Part shown: piece by piece, positions 23,671-31,980 of the stretch | Layout of the letters: the number at the start of each line of letters is the position of its first letter | Numbering within the stretch: position 1 is the first letter of the stretch | NCBI GenBank assembly: GCA_020846435.1 | Contig: JADLDY010000006.1 | Location: 1-41,297, forward strand | Length of the DNA: 41,297 nucleotides | Direction: 5' to 3' | Source of the DNA: Deltaproteobacteria bacterium | GTDB taxonomy: Bacteria; Desulfobacterota; GWC2-55-46 | Position numbers and translations under genes: made by a program | Notes under the pieces: model-generated | Database searches by the model: none | What the model was told of the DNA's origin: nothing | The model's input: the letters and a program-made list of their open reading frames with translations, nothing else

Positions 23671-25065
23671 TCAGGCCCCCTGCATCCTTGCGAGCGCCGC
23701 GTCGAGCCTCTTTATCGCCAGCTCTTTTCCCATTGCGGCTATTGTTTCGAATATGCCCGGGCTCACCGTGCCGCCGGTGAGGGCGACCCTTACCGGTTGG
23801 GCGAGCTTGCCGAGTTTAATCTCTTTTTCCTCGAGCAGGGCGTTAAAGGCCGCGGCTATTTCGTCATGTCCGAATGAGGCAAGGGTGCTGAGCCTTGTTT
23901 TGAGCCCTTCGAAAAGCTGGGCGTTCTCGGCCACGAGGAACTTCTCCGCCGCCTTGGGGTCGTACTCTACTTCTTCCTTGAAGTAAAAAAGAGAAGCGTC
24001 GGCCATCTCTTTTATCGTCCGGGCCCTTTCCTGGAGGGTTTTGACTATCTCCGGGAGCCGCGTGTCGGTCGAGGCATCAATGCCATACTCTTTGAGGAAC
24101 GGCAGCACGAGCTTTGAGATCTCTTCGGGCTTCGAGGACTTTATGTAGTGCTGGTTGAGCCAGAGGAGCTTTTCAGGGTTGAAGACGCCGGAAGAAGTGC
24201 CGACGCTATCGAGCGAGAACTTCTCGATGAGCTCTTCTATCGAGAATATCTCCTGGTCGCCGTGCGACCAGCCGAGCCTCGCAAGGTAGTTGATGAGGGC
24301 GTGCGGCAGATAGCCCATCTCTTTATAGGCCATGACGGAGGTCGCGCCGTGGCGCTTGGAGAGCCTCGTCTTGTCAGAGCCGAGTATCATGGGCAGATGG
24401 GCGAATACAGGCAGCTCGTGTCCGAGGGCCTTGTAAAGGAGCATCTGCTTTGGCGTGTTGTTTATGTGGTCATCTCCCCTTATGACATGGGTTATGTCCA
24501 TGGTCGCGTCATCCACTACCACGCAGAAGTTGTAAGTGGGTGTGCCGTCGCTGCGCAGGATTATGAGGTCTTCAATCTCCGAGTTCTCGAATGATATGAC
24601 GCCCTTTATCTCGTCCTTGAAAGAGGTGACGCCGGAGGGCACTTTGAACCTCAGGGCATAGGGGGCGTCAGGGTTGTCTTTCCTGTCCCTGCACCTGCCG
24701 TCGTAACGGGGCGGACGGCCTTCCTTCATGGCCGCTTCCCTTCTGGCCTCAAGCTCGGCCGGAGTGCACCAGCATTTGTAGACGAGCCCCTTTTCAAGGA
24801 GCTCTGCCGCGAACTTTCTGTACTCGTCGAACCTCTGGCTCTGGAAGAACGGGCCCTCGTCCCAGGTGAGGCCGAGCCATTCCATGCCGTCGAGTATGGC
24901 CTGAATGGATTCTGTCGTGCTCCGGGCGACGTCCGTGTCCTCGACCCTGAGGATGAATTTTCCGCCGTGCTTTCTGGCGTATAGCCAGCTGAAAAGGGCA
25001 GTTCTGGCCCCGCCTATGTGCAGATACCCTGTCGGGCTCGGGGCAAACCTTGTGCGGACCTTCAA
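23671..25065 (-). CDS. gltX: Glutamate-tRNA ligase
   Basis: Class I aminoacyl-tRNA synthetase (464 aa) that charges tRNA-Glu, or a non-discriminating form that also charges tRNA-Gln. It starts at TTG 25065 ([12 protein letters not shown]), 8 nt after a perfect AGGAGG. The HIGH signature is GYLHIGG and the KMSKS equivalent is TRLSKRHG. The tRNA-specificity region [14 protein letters not shown] and a Cys-x-Cys plus Cys zinc-like segment (CWCTPAELE... RCRD) are present. The C-terminal anticodon-binding domain runs from about 330. It precedes pycA by 94 nt on the same strand. Co-transcription is possible but no functional link is implied. Confidence 0.96.
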   Translation of the reverse strand: MKVRTRFAPSPTGYLHIGGARTALFSWLYARKHGGKFILRVEDTDVARSTTESIQAILDGMEWLGLTWDEGPFFQSQRFDEYRKFAAELLEKGLVYKCWCTPAELEARREAAMKEGRPPRYDGRCRDRKDNPDAPYALRFKVPSGVTSFKDEIKGVISFENSEIEDLIILRSDGTPTYNFCVVVDDATMDITHVIRGDDHINNTPKQMLLYKALGHELPVFAHLPMILGSDKTRLSKRHGATSVMAYKEMGYLPHALINYLARLGWSHGDQEIFSIEELIEKFSLDSVGTSSGVFNPEKLLWLNQHYIKSSKPEEISKLVLPFLKEYGIDASTDTRLPEIVKTLQERARTIKEMADASLFYFKEEVEYDPKAAEKFLVAENAQLFEGLKTRLSTLASFGHDEIAAAFNALLEEKEIKLGKLAQPVRVALTGGTVSPGIFETIAAMGKELAIKRLDAALARMQGA

Positions 25066-25270
25066 TTCAAAAGACCTCCTGAAAATTATATGGGGAAAAC
25101 TCGCTATTCGCAGTCAGCAGTGCGGGATGTCCCCCAAGCCTTTGATTTTTGAGGGATTAAAAGAGACGCCATATTAGCAGAAGAGGGCCGGAATGTAAAG
25201 GAATTGGAGCGGTTTTGCGGCAGGTATAAAGCTCAGTCAGGCGCTTTCGCGCAAAAGGGCGGCTCGGCTT

Positions 25271-26086
25271 TTAACTGATGACTATGCCGGCGTAGCCGAC
25301 GACATCTTCCATCTCAGCGCTCGCATCCCCTGAGGTGGTGTGGCTTATGAGGCGGCCTTTACTGCCCCCGAGGGCTACTGCCGCGAATATTGCGATCGTC
25401 GCCGGAAGGACGCCGCACATGGTTATGTCTTTTCTGGCCGTGACTTCGAGGAGCCCTCTGGCGTCGAGCGCGGTTATCTTTTCAATCGCCAGAGAGTCTT
25501 TTGCCCTTGTCACTTCGACAGGTTCATAGTGGTTCATGTCGGAGCTGACCAGTAAAAGGGTCTGCCCCTTTGTTTTTGAGATAACTCTCGCGAGGGCCTT
25601 GCCCATCTCCTCGCACTCAGAGCGGTCGGCGCGCATGACGGTAATAGGCACGATTTTGGCAGAGGGGTTGATGGCGCGGATAAACGGGAGCTGGACTTCA
25701 AGGGAGTGCTCATTTTCGTGGGCTTCGCTGTCTCTCTGGAACAGAGGGGAAGAGGCGAGCACCTCTGATGCGAGCTCCTCGTCCACTTCGACCTGGCCGG
25801 TCGGTATCTCCCATGCGCCAAAGGCCATGACAGAGACATATGGGCCCATCCCGGTGTGGTTGGGGCCGATGAGGATCACTCTGTCCGGGATATTGACCGA
25901 CGAGAAGGCCATTCCTGCCGTCTTGCCCGAGTACATGTATCCTGCGTGCGGGCAGATGAGTACCAGCGCGTCCTCCCTTGGAGTATCGACCAGATAAGAA
26001 GCTACGCTCTTTTCGAGTCCGGCCTTTGAGCCAGGATAAAAACGGCCCGCCACGCACGGCTTTCTTATGAATTCTTTTTTCCTCAC
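25271..26086 (-). CDS. amrB: AmmeMemoRadiSam system protein B (Memo-like)
   Basis: Member of the Memo family (271 aa), related in fold to extradiol dioxygenases. In many prokaryotes it is encoded with an AMMECR1 protein and a radical SAM protein in the so-called AmmeMemoRadiSam system, whose biochemical role is not settled. Visible signatures are RKPCVAGRFYPG, ICPHAGYMYSGKTAG, LIGPNHTG with the metal-site His, NEHSLEVQLPF and SSDMNHYEP, then the Cys of MCGVLPATI. The annotated start is GTG 26086 with weak ribosome-site support. Neither partner gene is in this window, so it appears here as an isolated member. Confidence 0.93.
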   Translation of the reverse strand: MRKKEFIRKPCVAGRFYPGSKAGLEKSVASYLVDTPREDALVLICPHAGYMYSGKTAGMAFSSVNIPDRVILIGPNHTGMGPYVSVMAFGAWEIPTGQVEVDEELASEVLASSPLFQRDSEAHENEHSLEVQLPFIRAINPSAKIVPITVMRADRSECEEMGKALARVISKTKGQTLLLVSSDMNHYEPVEVTRAKDSLAIEKITALDARGLLEVTARKDITMCGVLPATIAIFAAVALGGSKGRLISHTTSGDASAEMEDVVGYAGIVIS

Positions 26087-26214
26087 ACTTGAAATGTATC
26101 AAAGCGAGCAGGGGTTGTAAAGGCGCACTCCGTTAAAAACGCCTCCATTCGGCTGGAGAAATAAGGGACGGCTGTGTTACAATTATTTTTTAAGATCAGA
26201 TCTGGAAGGTGGAG

Positions 26215-26871
26215 ATGAACGGCATTTCAGCAGACCTCGTAATATTCGACCTCGACGGAACGCTCATAGATTCGAGCCAGGACATAGCCTGGTGTGCCAA
26301 CAAGACCCTCGCGGCGTTTGGCTACAAGGAGATGGCTCCGTCCGAGATAGTCGGCCACATCGGCTGGGGCGTAAAGCCGCTTCTGGAAAAGCTCATGCCT
26401 TCTGAGTCAGCCGAGAGGATAACCGCGGCCCGCTTGAAATTCCTCGAAGTCTACGGAGGCCATCTCGTCGTCGAGACGACCCTTTATCCGGGGGTGCTCC
26501 CTGTCCTTGACCTTCTCACAAGTCACGGCAAGAAAATGGCCGTAGTGACGAACAAGCCTGAAGGTCTGGCTGTCGGCATACTCGAAGTCATGAAGCTTAA
26601 CGCTTATTTCAAGCTGGTCCTCGGAGGAGACTCACTCCCGAACAGGAAGCCGCACCCAGAGCCCATAGAAAAGGCGATAAAGGAGATGTCGGTTTCCCCG
26701 GCCAGGACGGTTGTCGTCGGCGACAGCCCTGTTGACTGCGAAGCGGCAAAGGGGGCCGGAGCCTTTGCCATAGGCGCGGCGTACGGCTTTCGCGGCAGGG
26801 ATGAGCTGGTTGCCGCGGGGTGCGATATCATCGTGAACGACTTTCCTTCCCTCGCGTCAGTCATCCGCTGA
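26215..26871 (+). CDS. gph: HAD-family phosphoglycolate phosphatase-like hydrolase
   Basis: Haloacid dehalogenase superfamily phosphatase (218 aa), most similar in pattern to Gph, which removes 2-phosphoglycolate. Motif I is VIFDLDGTLIDSS with both catalytic Asp residues, motif II is AVVTNKP, the motif III Lys region is NRKPHPEP, and motif IV is VVGDSPVDCEAA. The helical cap domain fills residues 20-90. ATG 26215 was preferred over the in-frame GTG 26209 because GGAAGG is then 5 nt upstream. Substrate assignment within the HAD family is uncertain. It is followed immediately by a strong terminator, so it forms a single-gene unit. Confidence 0.85.
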   Translation: MNGISADLVIFDLDGTLIDSSQDIAWCANKTLAAFGYKEMAPSEIVGHIGWGVKPLLEKLMPSESAERITAARLKFLEVYGGHLVVETTLYPGVLPVLDLLTSHGKKMAVVTNKPEGLAVGILEVMKLNAYFKLVLGGDSLPNRKPHPEPIEKAIKEMSVSPARTVVVGDSPVDCEAAKGAGAFAIGAAYGFRGRDELVAAGCDIIVNDFPSLASVIR

Positions 26872-26896
26872 CTTTTCTAACATCTGCTATACTGAA

Positions 26897-26923
26897 GAGG
26901 CCGCTTAAGCGGCCTCTTTTTTT
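26897..26923 (+). terminator. Intrinsic terminator after the HAD phosphatase
   Basis: A perfect palindrome of 20 bp (GAGGCCGCTT/AAGCGGCCTC) followed by TTTTTTT. Confidence 0.95.
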
Positions 26924-26924
26924 G

Positions 26925-26998
26925 TCTGTCATCTCGAGCGTTGCGGCGCAATCCAGCGAATGAGAGATTGCTTCGTCGCTTCGCTCCTCGCAATGACC
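26925..26998. repeat. REP-like repeat upstream of the DUF362 gene
   Basis: GAGATTGCTTCGTCGCTTCG followed by CTCCTCGCAATGA (26963-26996) is a widely dispersed bacterial intergenic repeat, recalled from genomes of deltaproteobacteria and other groups. A degenerate partner arm (TCATCTCGAGCGTTGCGGCGCAATCC) precedes it. Read in frame it would give the spurious peptide DCFVASLLAMT at the head of the next gene. Confidence 0.6.
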
Positions 26999-27013
26999 AA
27001 CTGGGGCTACCAG

Positions 27014-28048
27014 ATGCTCTCACGCCGTTTACTTCTGCAGGCTCTCGCTTCTTCTATGGTATTTCTTGCCGTCCCTGACAGGCAATCTTTCTCGCAGTCT
27101 TTCTTCCGCACAAAAGAAGAACGAGAGCCCAGGCTGAGGGATAATATTTTCACTGGCGGCGGGAAGTCCCTCGTAGGCGTCTCTTCGGGTAAAAATCCTG
27201 AAGAGATGGTCGAGAGGGCAGTCTCTCTCATAGGCGGCTTCGAGAAGCTCAACCTCGAAGGCAAGACAGTGCTCGTAAAGCCCAATGTAGTCTCCGGCGA
27301 GAAGAGCCCGGCAACGACAAACCCTGAGGTCCTCTCAGCGGTAATAAAACTCCTTTACAAAAACGGCGCGAAAAAGGTCTTTGCCGGCGACATGTCGGCG
27401 CTCCGGACTATCTCCACCCGGCGCAACATGGAGAGAAACGGCCTGTTGAAGGCGGCGCAGAATGCCGGGGCCGAGGCCGTGATCTTCGAGGACTTCGAAT
27501 GGGTTAGCGTGCCGCTTCCCGGCGCGCAATACATAAAAGAAGCCTATGTCACCGAATGGATTTTCAGGCCGGACATCATCGTGAACCTCCCGGTAGTCAA
27601 GACGCACAGGTCTGCGAGCTATTCCATCACACTCAAGAACTTCATAGGATGCACGCACCTTCGCCAGCGGCCTTATCTCGTCAATCCGTCAAGGTGGGAA
27701 GAGCTGGTCGCCGAGTTCAACGTTGCCTATACGCCAGAGCTCAACATAGTCGACGCTACGACCTCCATGATAGAGGGCGGGCCCTGGCAAGGGACCCCTG
27801 AGCGGACGAACATGGTCATCGCGTCAGGCGACAGGGTCGCCGCCGACGCGGCGGGCCTCGGCCTTATAAAGTCGTTCGACAGGTGGGAGCCGGTCACATC
27901 GAAACCGGTCTGGGAGCAGACCCAGTTGAAGACCGCCATATCTCTCGGCATAGGAAAGCCCAGGGAGGGCATAAGGCTCCTGAAGGGGGCGGGGGATGAG
28001 AGATTCGATGAGTTATTCGCCGCGATACGAGAGCATACTGGGTTGTAG
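27014..28048 (+). CDS. DUF362 domain protein, probably exported
   Basis: Member of the DUF362 family (344 aa from ATG 27014), of uncertain function; many relatives carry FeS cluster domains, which this one lacks. The start was moved to 27014 because the 18 codons upstream (from 26960) come from an intergenic repeat. The new N-terminus LSRRLLLQALASSMVFLAVP looks like a signal peptide with an Arg pair. The body contains GKTVLVKPNVV, NPEVLSAVIKLLYKNGAKKV, FRPDIIVNLPVVKTH, the ITLKNFIGC segment, and a C-terminal ASGDRVAADAAGLGLI, all typical of the family. It follows the HAD gene after a terminator. Confidence 0.85.
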   Translation: MLSRRLLLQALASSMVFLAVPDRQSFSQSFFRTKEEREPRLRDNIFTGGGKSLVGVSSGKNPEEMVERAVSLIGGFEKLNLEGKTVLVKPNVVSGEKSPATTNPEVLSAVIKLLYKNGAKKVFAGDMSALRTISTRRNMERNGLLKAAQNAGAEAVIFEDFEWVSVPLPGAQYIKEAYVTEWIFRPDIIVNLPVVKTHRSASYSITLKNFIGCTHLRQRPYLVNPSRWEELVAEFNVAYTPELNIVDATTSMIEGGPWQGTPERTNMVIASGDRVAADAAGLGLIKSFDRWEPVTSKPVWEQTQLKTAISLGIGKPREGIRLLKGAGDERFDELFAAIREHTGL

Positions 28049-28057
28049 AGCCCCGTT

Positions 28058-28086
28058 TTGACACGCCGGAATTCTTCCGATATATT
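28058..28086 (+). promoter_or_regulatory. Sigma70-type promoter of the cytochrome c peroxidase gene
   Basis: Perfect TTGACA (28058-28063), 17-nt spacer, TATATT (28081-28086), with a leader of about 75 nt before ATG 28168. Confidence 0.75.
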
Positions 28087-28167
28087 TTTTACAATCGCTC
28101 TATTTACCGCTCCACGATACATCCGTTTATCAGCTTGAGGCGATATAAAATCAATAGGAGATGACCG

Positions 28168-29112
28168 ATGAAAAGAACGCTCTTGAAGGCGCTTGTGTTT
28201 GTGACTCTCTTCGCTGTCCCGGCTCTGGCCAACGAGCCTTTGCCTGCCGTGCCTCCGATACCGGCCTCCAATACCATGAACGCCCAGAAGGTCGAGCTTG
28301 GGAAGATGCTCTTTTTCGAGCCGAGGCTCTCTTCCAGCGGCATCGTGAGCTGCGCGACCTGTCATAACCCGTCTTTCGCCTTTACAGACAGGGTCGCCCG
28401 CGCCCTCGGCCACAACCACCAGGTCGGCCCCCGCAACACGCCGACGGTCCTGAACGCCGCTTTCCTTTCATCCCAGTTCTGGGACGGCAGGGCCGCTGAC
28501 CTTGAGACCCAGGCTCTCGGCCCGATTCAGGCGACAGTCGAGATGAACGAGAGCCTCGAGCGGGCGGTCTCCAAGCTCAACGAGATACCCGAGTACAAGA
28601 AGATGTTCACAGAGGTCTTCGGCGGCAAGGAAGCGGTCAGCTCAGGGAACATCGCCAAGGCCATAGCCGCTTTCGAGAGGACGCTGATTACGCCTAACTC
28701 GCCTTTTGACAGGTACCTCATGGGCGACAAGGAAGCGATAAGCGCGGACGCGCAAAAGGGATGGGAGCTCTTCCAGAAAAAGGGCTGTAACGGATGCCAC
28801 AGCGGCCCCAACTTCTCGAACGGCTATTTCTTCAGGATAGTCGTGCCGGGTTCGACCGACCTCGGCAGGTACGAGGTGACGAAAAAGGAAGAGGACAAAT
28901 ACAAGTTCAGGGTGCAGACATTGAGGAACATCGCGCTCACGTACCCGTACTTCAACAACGGCTCAGTGGCCAGGCTCAATGACGCTGTAAAGATAATGAG
29001 CAGGGAGATGCTCGGGGCCGAGGCCACGGATAGCGAGGCCGCCCTCATAGTCGAGTTCCTCAAAACACTTACAGGCACCATGCCGAAGGTCAGCTACCCT
29101 GTGCTGCCTTAA
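28168..29112 (+). CDS. Di-haem cytochrome c peroxidase (CcpA/MauG superfamily)
   Basis: Periplasmic enzyme (314 aa) that reduces hydrogen peroxide with electrons from a small cytochrome or quinol-linked donor. A signal peptide ends near ALANEP. Two c-type haem sites are visible: CATCH (62-66), normally the low-potential peroxidatic haem, and CNGCH (207-211), the high-potential haem. LGKMLFFEPRLSSSG and NTPTVLNAAFLSSQFWDGRA are classic for the family. AGGAG precedes ATG 28168, and the gene has its own promoter. The closing residues fit the usual C-terminal end (LIVEFLKTLTG). Together with the ferritins and hemerythrins it indicates exposure to oxygen or peroxide. Confidence 0.95.
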   Translation: MKRTLLKALVFVTLFAVPALANEPLPAVPPIPASNTMNAQKVELGKMLFFEPRLSSSGIVSCATCHNPSFAFTDRVARALGHNHQVGPRNTPTVLNAAFLSSQFWDGRAADLETQALGPIQATVEMNESLERAVSKLNEIPEYKKMFTEVFGGKEAVSSGNIAKAIAAFERTLITPNSPFDRYLMGDKEAISADAQKGWELFQKKGCNGCHSGPNFSNGYFFRIVVPGSTDLGRYEVTKKEEDKYKFRVQTLRNIALTYPYFNNGSVARLNDAVKIMSREMLGAEATDSEAALIVEFLKTLTGTMPKVSYPVLP

Positions 29113-29116
29113 CTGG

Positions 29117-29143
29117 GCGCGCAAAAAGTTCATCTCCGTCGTT
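29117..29143. repeat. Half copy of the intergenic palindromic repeat
   Basis: GCGCGCAAAAAGTTCATCTC and the following CGTCGTT match one outer arm of the element at 18074-18194; the other half is absent. Confidence 0.5.
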
Positions 29144-29148
29144 AATGT

Positions 29149-29184
29149 GAAACGCCCTCCCGGCTGCGGGAGGGCGTTTCTTTT
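29149..29184. terminator. Bidirectional intrinsic terminator between convergent genes
   Basis: GAAACGCCCTCCC / GGGAGGGCGTTTC form a 13-bp stem with a short loop, followed by TTTT on the plus strand. It separates the cytochrome c peroxidase and aconitase genes. Confidence 0.9.
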
Positions 29185-29199
29185 CCGGACACAAACAGG

Positions 29200-31140
29200 T
29201 CACTTTCCCGCCATGTTCTTCCTTACGCTGTTCAGCCGTCCGCCTTCGAGTATGTATTCTCTTTCCCTCTGGCTCAGGCTGAGTGTAAACCTTATCCCCC
29301 GTTCTTTGCCTCTGATGACTCCGGCTATTTCGCTGGATGAGGCGAGAGCCTCTCTCAGGCCCCTGAAGCTGACAGTGTCGTACTGTTCGATTCTCCCGTA
29401 ATCAGCCGGGTCAGCGAAGATGAGCGGCAGTATGCCGTAGTTGATGAGGTTTGCCCTGTGTATGCGGGCGAAGCTCTTGGCTATCTTGACCCTGACCCCT
29501 AAGTATCTCGGCGCAATGGCCGCGTGCTCGCGCGAGGAGCCCTGCCCGTAGTTCTCTCCGGCTATTATTATCCCGCCTTTATTTTGAACGCATCTTCTCA
29601 GGAAGTCCTTGTCGAGCCTTTCGAAGGCAAACTCGCTTATCTTCGGTATGTTCGATCTGAAGGGCAGCACCCTGTTTCCCGCCGGGAGTATGTCGTCGGT
29701 CGAGATATTGTCGCCGAGCTTGAGGAGAAGGCGGCCTTCGTATTCGTCAGGAAGGGCGTCGAACTTAGGGAACGGCGCTATGTTGGGCCCGCGCGATATC
29801 TCGACGCTTGAGCGCTCTCCGGCCGCCATTGGTTTTATTATGATCGAATCGTTGTACTTGTATTTTCTCGGCTCGGTTATCCTCGGGCAGCGTCCGAGTT
29901 TTCTCGGGTCTGTTATCTGTCCGTAAATGGCGGCGGCCACGGCTGTCTCAGGGCTTGAAAGGTATATGAAGTCGTCTTCTGTGCCGCTCCTTCCCTTGAA
30001 GTTCCTCGGGAATGTGCGTACTGAAGCGGCCTTTGTCGCCGGGGCCTGTCCCATGCCAACGCAGCCGAGACAGCCTGACTGGTGGACCCTTGCCCCCGCG
30101 TGGTTGAGGATGAGCGTGCCTCCGGCGGCCTCGACATTCTCAAGGACAGTCCTGCTGCCGGGGTTTACCTCGAAGCTTACGCCGGGGGAGATTGACCTTC
30201 CCCGCAGGGCCCTGCATACGGTCATGAGGTCGCGATAGGAAAAGTTGACTGAAGAGCCGACGATGACCTGCGCAACAGGTGTGCCCTCGACTTCAGTCAC
30301 CTTCCTGACGTTGTCAGGCGAGGAAGGGCAGGCTATCATCGGCTCCAGCTTCGAGAGGTCGATCTCGTCATCTTCGTCATAGACAGCATCGGGGTCTGCC
30401 TCAAGCGGCTTCCAGTCCTTTGCCCGGCCGTTGCGCTCTAAAAAGTCCCTTGTCATCCCGTCAGACGGGAAGACAGAAGCCGTCGCGCCAAGCTCCGCGC
30501 CCATGTTGGCGATCGTCGCCCTCTGTGTTGCCGTGAGGGACTTCACGCCCGGCCCCCAGTACTCGATGACCTTCCCTACGCCGCCCTTTACAGTGTGGCG
30601 CCGGAGCATCTCAAGGATTATGTCCTTGGCCGAGACCCAGGGAGAAAGCTTTTTCGTGAGGCGCACGCCCATGATTTTAGGCGTCGTGATAAAAAACGGC
30701 TCTCCGGCCATGGCGAGGGCGACGTCAAGTCCGCCTGTGCCTATGGCGAGCATGCCGAGGCTCCCGGCCGTGCAGGTGTGGGAGTCGGCTCCGAGAAGCG
30801 TCTTTCCCGGGCCGCCGAACCTTTCCATGTGCACCGGGTGGGAGACTCCGTTTCCCGGCGGCGAGTAATAGGCCCCGTACTTCATGGCCGCGGTCATCAA
30901 GAACCTGTGGTCGTCGGCGTTCCTGTAGTCTGTCTGGAGGATGTTGTGGTCGACATATACGGCCGAGAGCTCTGTCCTGACGCTCTCGAGGCCGAGGCTT
31001 TCGAACTCGAGGAAGACGAGGGTGCCGGTCGCGTCCTGGGTAAGCGTCTGGTCTATTTTTATCGCCAGTTCAGCGCCTGTCTCCCATTTTCCTGAGACAA
31101 GGTGGGATTCGAACAGCTTTCTGGCGAGCGGCAGGCCCAT
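29200..31140 (-). CDS. acn: Aconitate hydratase
   Basis: [4Fe-4S] dehydratase that interconverts citrate and isocitrate. At 646 aa it is the compact form of aconitase that lacks the long insertions of the 850-900-aa AcnA/AcnB types. DSHTCTAGSLG and HQSGCLGCVGMG supply the three cluster cysteines. The small swivelling domain at the C-terminus has LGDNISTDDILPAG and ENYGQGSSREHAAIAPRYLGV with the substrate-binding Arg. AKSFARIHRANLINYGILPL is also diagnostic. ATG 31140 follows CGGAG. It is transcribed convergently with the peroxidase gene, and no other TCA-cycle gene is adjacent. Confidence 0.94.
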   Translation of the reverse strand: MGLPLARKLFESHLVSGKWETGAELAIKIDQTLTQDATGTLVFLEFESLGLESVRTELSAVYVDHNILQTDYRNADDHRFLMTAAMKYGAYYSPPGNGVSHPVHMERFGGPGKTLLGADSHTCTAGSLGMLAIGTGGLDVALAMAGEPFFITTPKIMGVRLTKKLSPWVSAKDIILEMLRRHTVKGGVGKVIEYWGPGVKSLTATQRATIANMGAELGATASVFPSDGMTRDFLERNGRAKDWKPLEADPDAVYDEDDEIDLSKLEPMIACPSSPDNVRKVTEVEGTPVAQVIVGSSVNFSYRDLMTVCRALRGRSISPGVSFEVNPGSRTVLENVEAAGGTLILNHAGARVHQSGCLGCVGMGQAPATKAASVRTFPRNFKGRSGTEDDFIYLSSPETAVAAAIYGQITDPRKLGRCPRITEPRKYKYNDSIIIKPMAAGERSSVEISRGPNIAPFPKFDALPDEYEGRLLLKLGDNISTDDILPAGNRVLPFRSNIPKISEFAFERLDKDFLRRCVQNKGGIIIAGENYGQGSSREHAAIAPRYLGVRVKIAKSFARIHRANLINYGILPLIFADPADYGRIEQYDTVSFRGLREALASSSEIAGVIRGKERGIRFTLSLSQREREYILEGGRLNSVRKNMAGK

Positions 31141-31249
31141 TTTTTCTCCGTTGAAGGCCCTTTGCCGGGAATCAGGGCGCTTAATCCGAGTAAACCAGCT
31201 TTCACCTCAAAGTCAAGGAGACCCGAGTCATGGATAAGTTCGCGGCGCC

Positions 31250-31278
31250 CTGACAACGGAAAATGTTTAGGATATAAT
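31250..31278 (+). promoter_or_regulatory. Sigma70-type promoter of the ferritin-rubredoxin cluster
   Basis: CTGACA (31250-31255), 17-nt spacer, perfect TATAAT (31273-31278). The start near 31285 leaves a leader of about 118 nt. Confidence 0.75.
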
Positions 31279-31308
31279 CAGAGTCGGCGCACTGGACTTT
31301 TGGTGTTG

Positions 31309-31351
31309 AAAGGCGGGGTAAAAACGGGTTAAAATCGGTTTTTCCGCCTTT
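31309..31351 (+). other. Stem-loop in the ferritin gene leader
   Basis: AAAGGCGG (31309-31316) pairs with CCGCCTTT (31344-31351), and AAAAAC (31320-31325) with GTTTTT (31338-31343). This leaves a GGT bulge and a 12-nt loop. It lies 52 nt before the ferritin start and has no T-tract after it, so it is more like an mRNA-stability or regulatory element than a terminator. Confidence 0.5.
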
Positions 31352-31402
31352 GAAGTCAATGCTCGTGTCCCGAAAAAACAAATCATTCGGAGGTGGAGTA
31401 AG

Positions 31403-31846
31403 ATGGCTACAAAATTGAATGACGATGCGAGAAAGAAGATCATAGACGCGCTGAACGAGGCGCGCGCGGCTGAGCTTGCCGCGATAATCCAGTACATGGG
31501 ACACCATTACGAGGGTGAGGGGATTGAGAGCCCGCCCATCCTCGAGCTTTTCAAGAAGACCGCTGTCGACGAGATGAAGCACGCGGAATCCCTTGCCGAA
31601 AGGATCGTCTACCTCGGAGGAGTCCCGGTCTACAAGCCCGGGACCGTCAGCCGCGGCGGGGAATTGAAGGAGATGATAGCCCAGGACCTCGGCCTTGAGA
31701 ACGGCGCCATAGAGCGTTACAGGAAGTACATAAAGCTTTGCGACGAGGCAGGGGACTCGACCACGAGACTCCTCCTTGAGCAGATACTCATGCAGGAAGA
31801 AGGCCATGCCGACGCGTTCGAGACGGCGCTCGGCAGGGGAAAATAA
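31403..31846 (+). CDS. Ferritin-like/bacterioferritin-type di-iron protein
   Basis: Four-helix-bundle iron protein (147 aa). Di-iron ligands are visible as E near residue 20-24 ([14 protein letters not shown]), ExxH in DEMKH (about 52-55), and ExxH in EEGH (about 133-136). It is shorter than classical bacterioferritin (about 158 aa) but keeps the bacterioferritin-like pattern. No haem-binding Met can be assigned with confidence. GGAGG precedes ATG 31403. A rubredoxin gene starts 20 nt after its stop; rubredoxin is a likely electron donor. The role may be iron storage or peroxide reduction. Confidence 0.88.
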   Translation: MATKLNDDARKKIIDALNEARAAELAAIIQYMGHHYEGEGIESPPILELFKKTAVDEMKHAESLAERIVYLGGVPVYKPGTVSRGGELKEMIAQDLGLENGAIERYRKYIKLCDEAGDSTTRLLLEQILMQEEGHADAFETALGRGK

Positions 31847-31866
31847 AAAAGGGGCATATAAAAAAG

Positions 31867-31980
31867 ATGGCGAAGAAATGGAAATGCGTCGAGTGCGGCT
31901 ACGTTCACGAGGGCGAGTACCCTCCGGACGCCTGTCCAGTGTGCTACGCGCCGAGCGACGCTTTCGTCGAGGTGGTGTAA
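31867..31980 (+). CDS. Rubredoxin-like protein (37 aa)
   Basis: Very small iron protein with two CxxC pairs: CVEC (residues 7-10) and CPVC (23-26), in the frame [13 protein letters not shown] and [15 protein letters not shown]. At 37 aa it is shorter than free rubredoxins (about 52 aa) and matches the rubredoxin domain found at the end of rubrerythrin. The Fe(SCys)4 site would transfer single electrons. The start is ATG 31867, with GGGG 12 nt upstream. It lies between a ferritin-like gene and the methyltransferase gene, which begins at the base after its stop codon, so all three are probably one transcript. The pair looks like a rubrerythrin split into two polypeptides. Confidence 0.92.
   Translation: MAKKWKCVECGYVHEGEYPPDACPVCYAPSDAFVEVV

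Noticed and set aside
26960-27013. Upstream start of the DUF362 gene
   Set aside because: The extra 18 codons are a dispersed intergenic repeat, and the downstream ATG gives a signal peptide.
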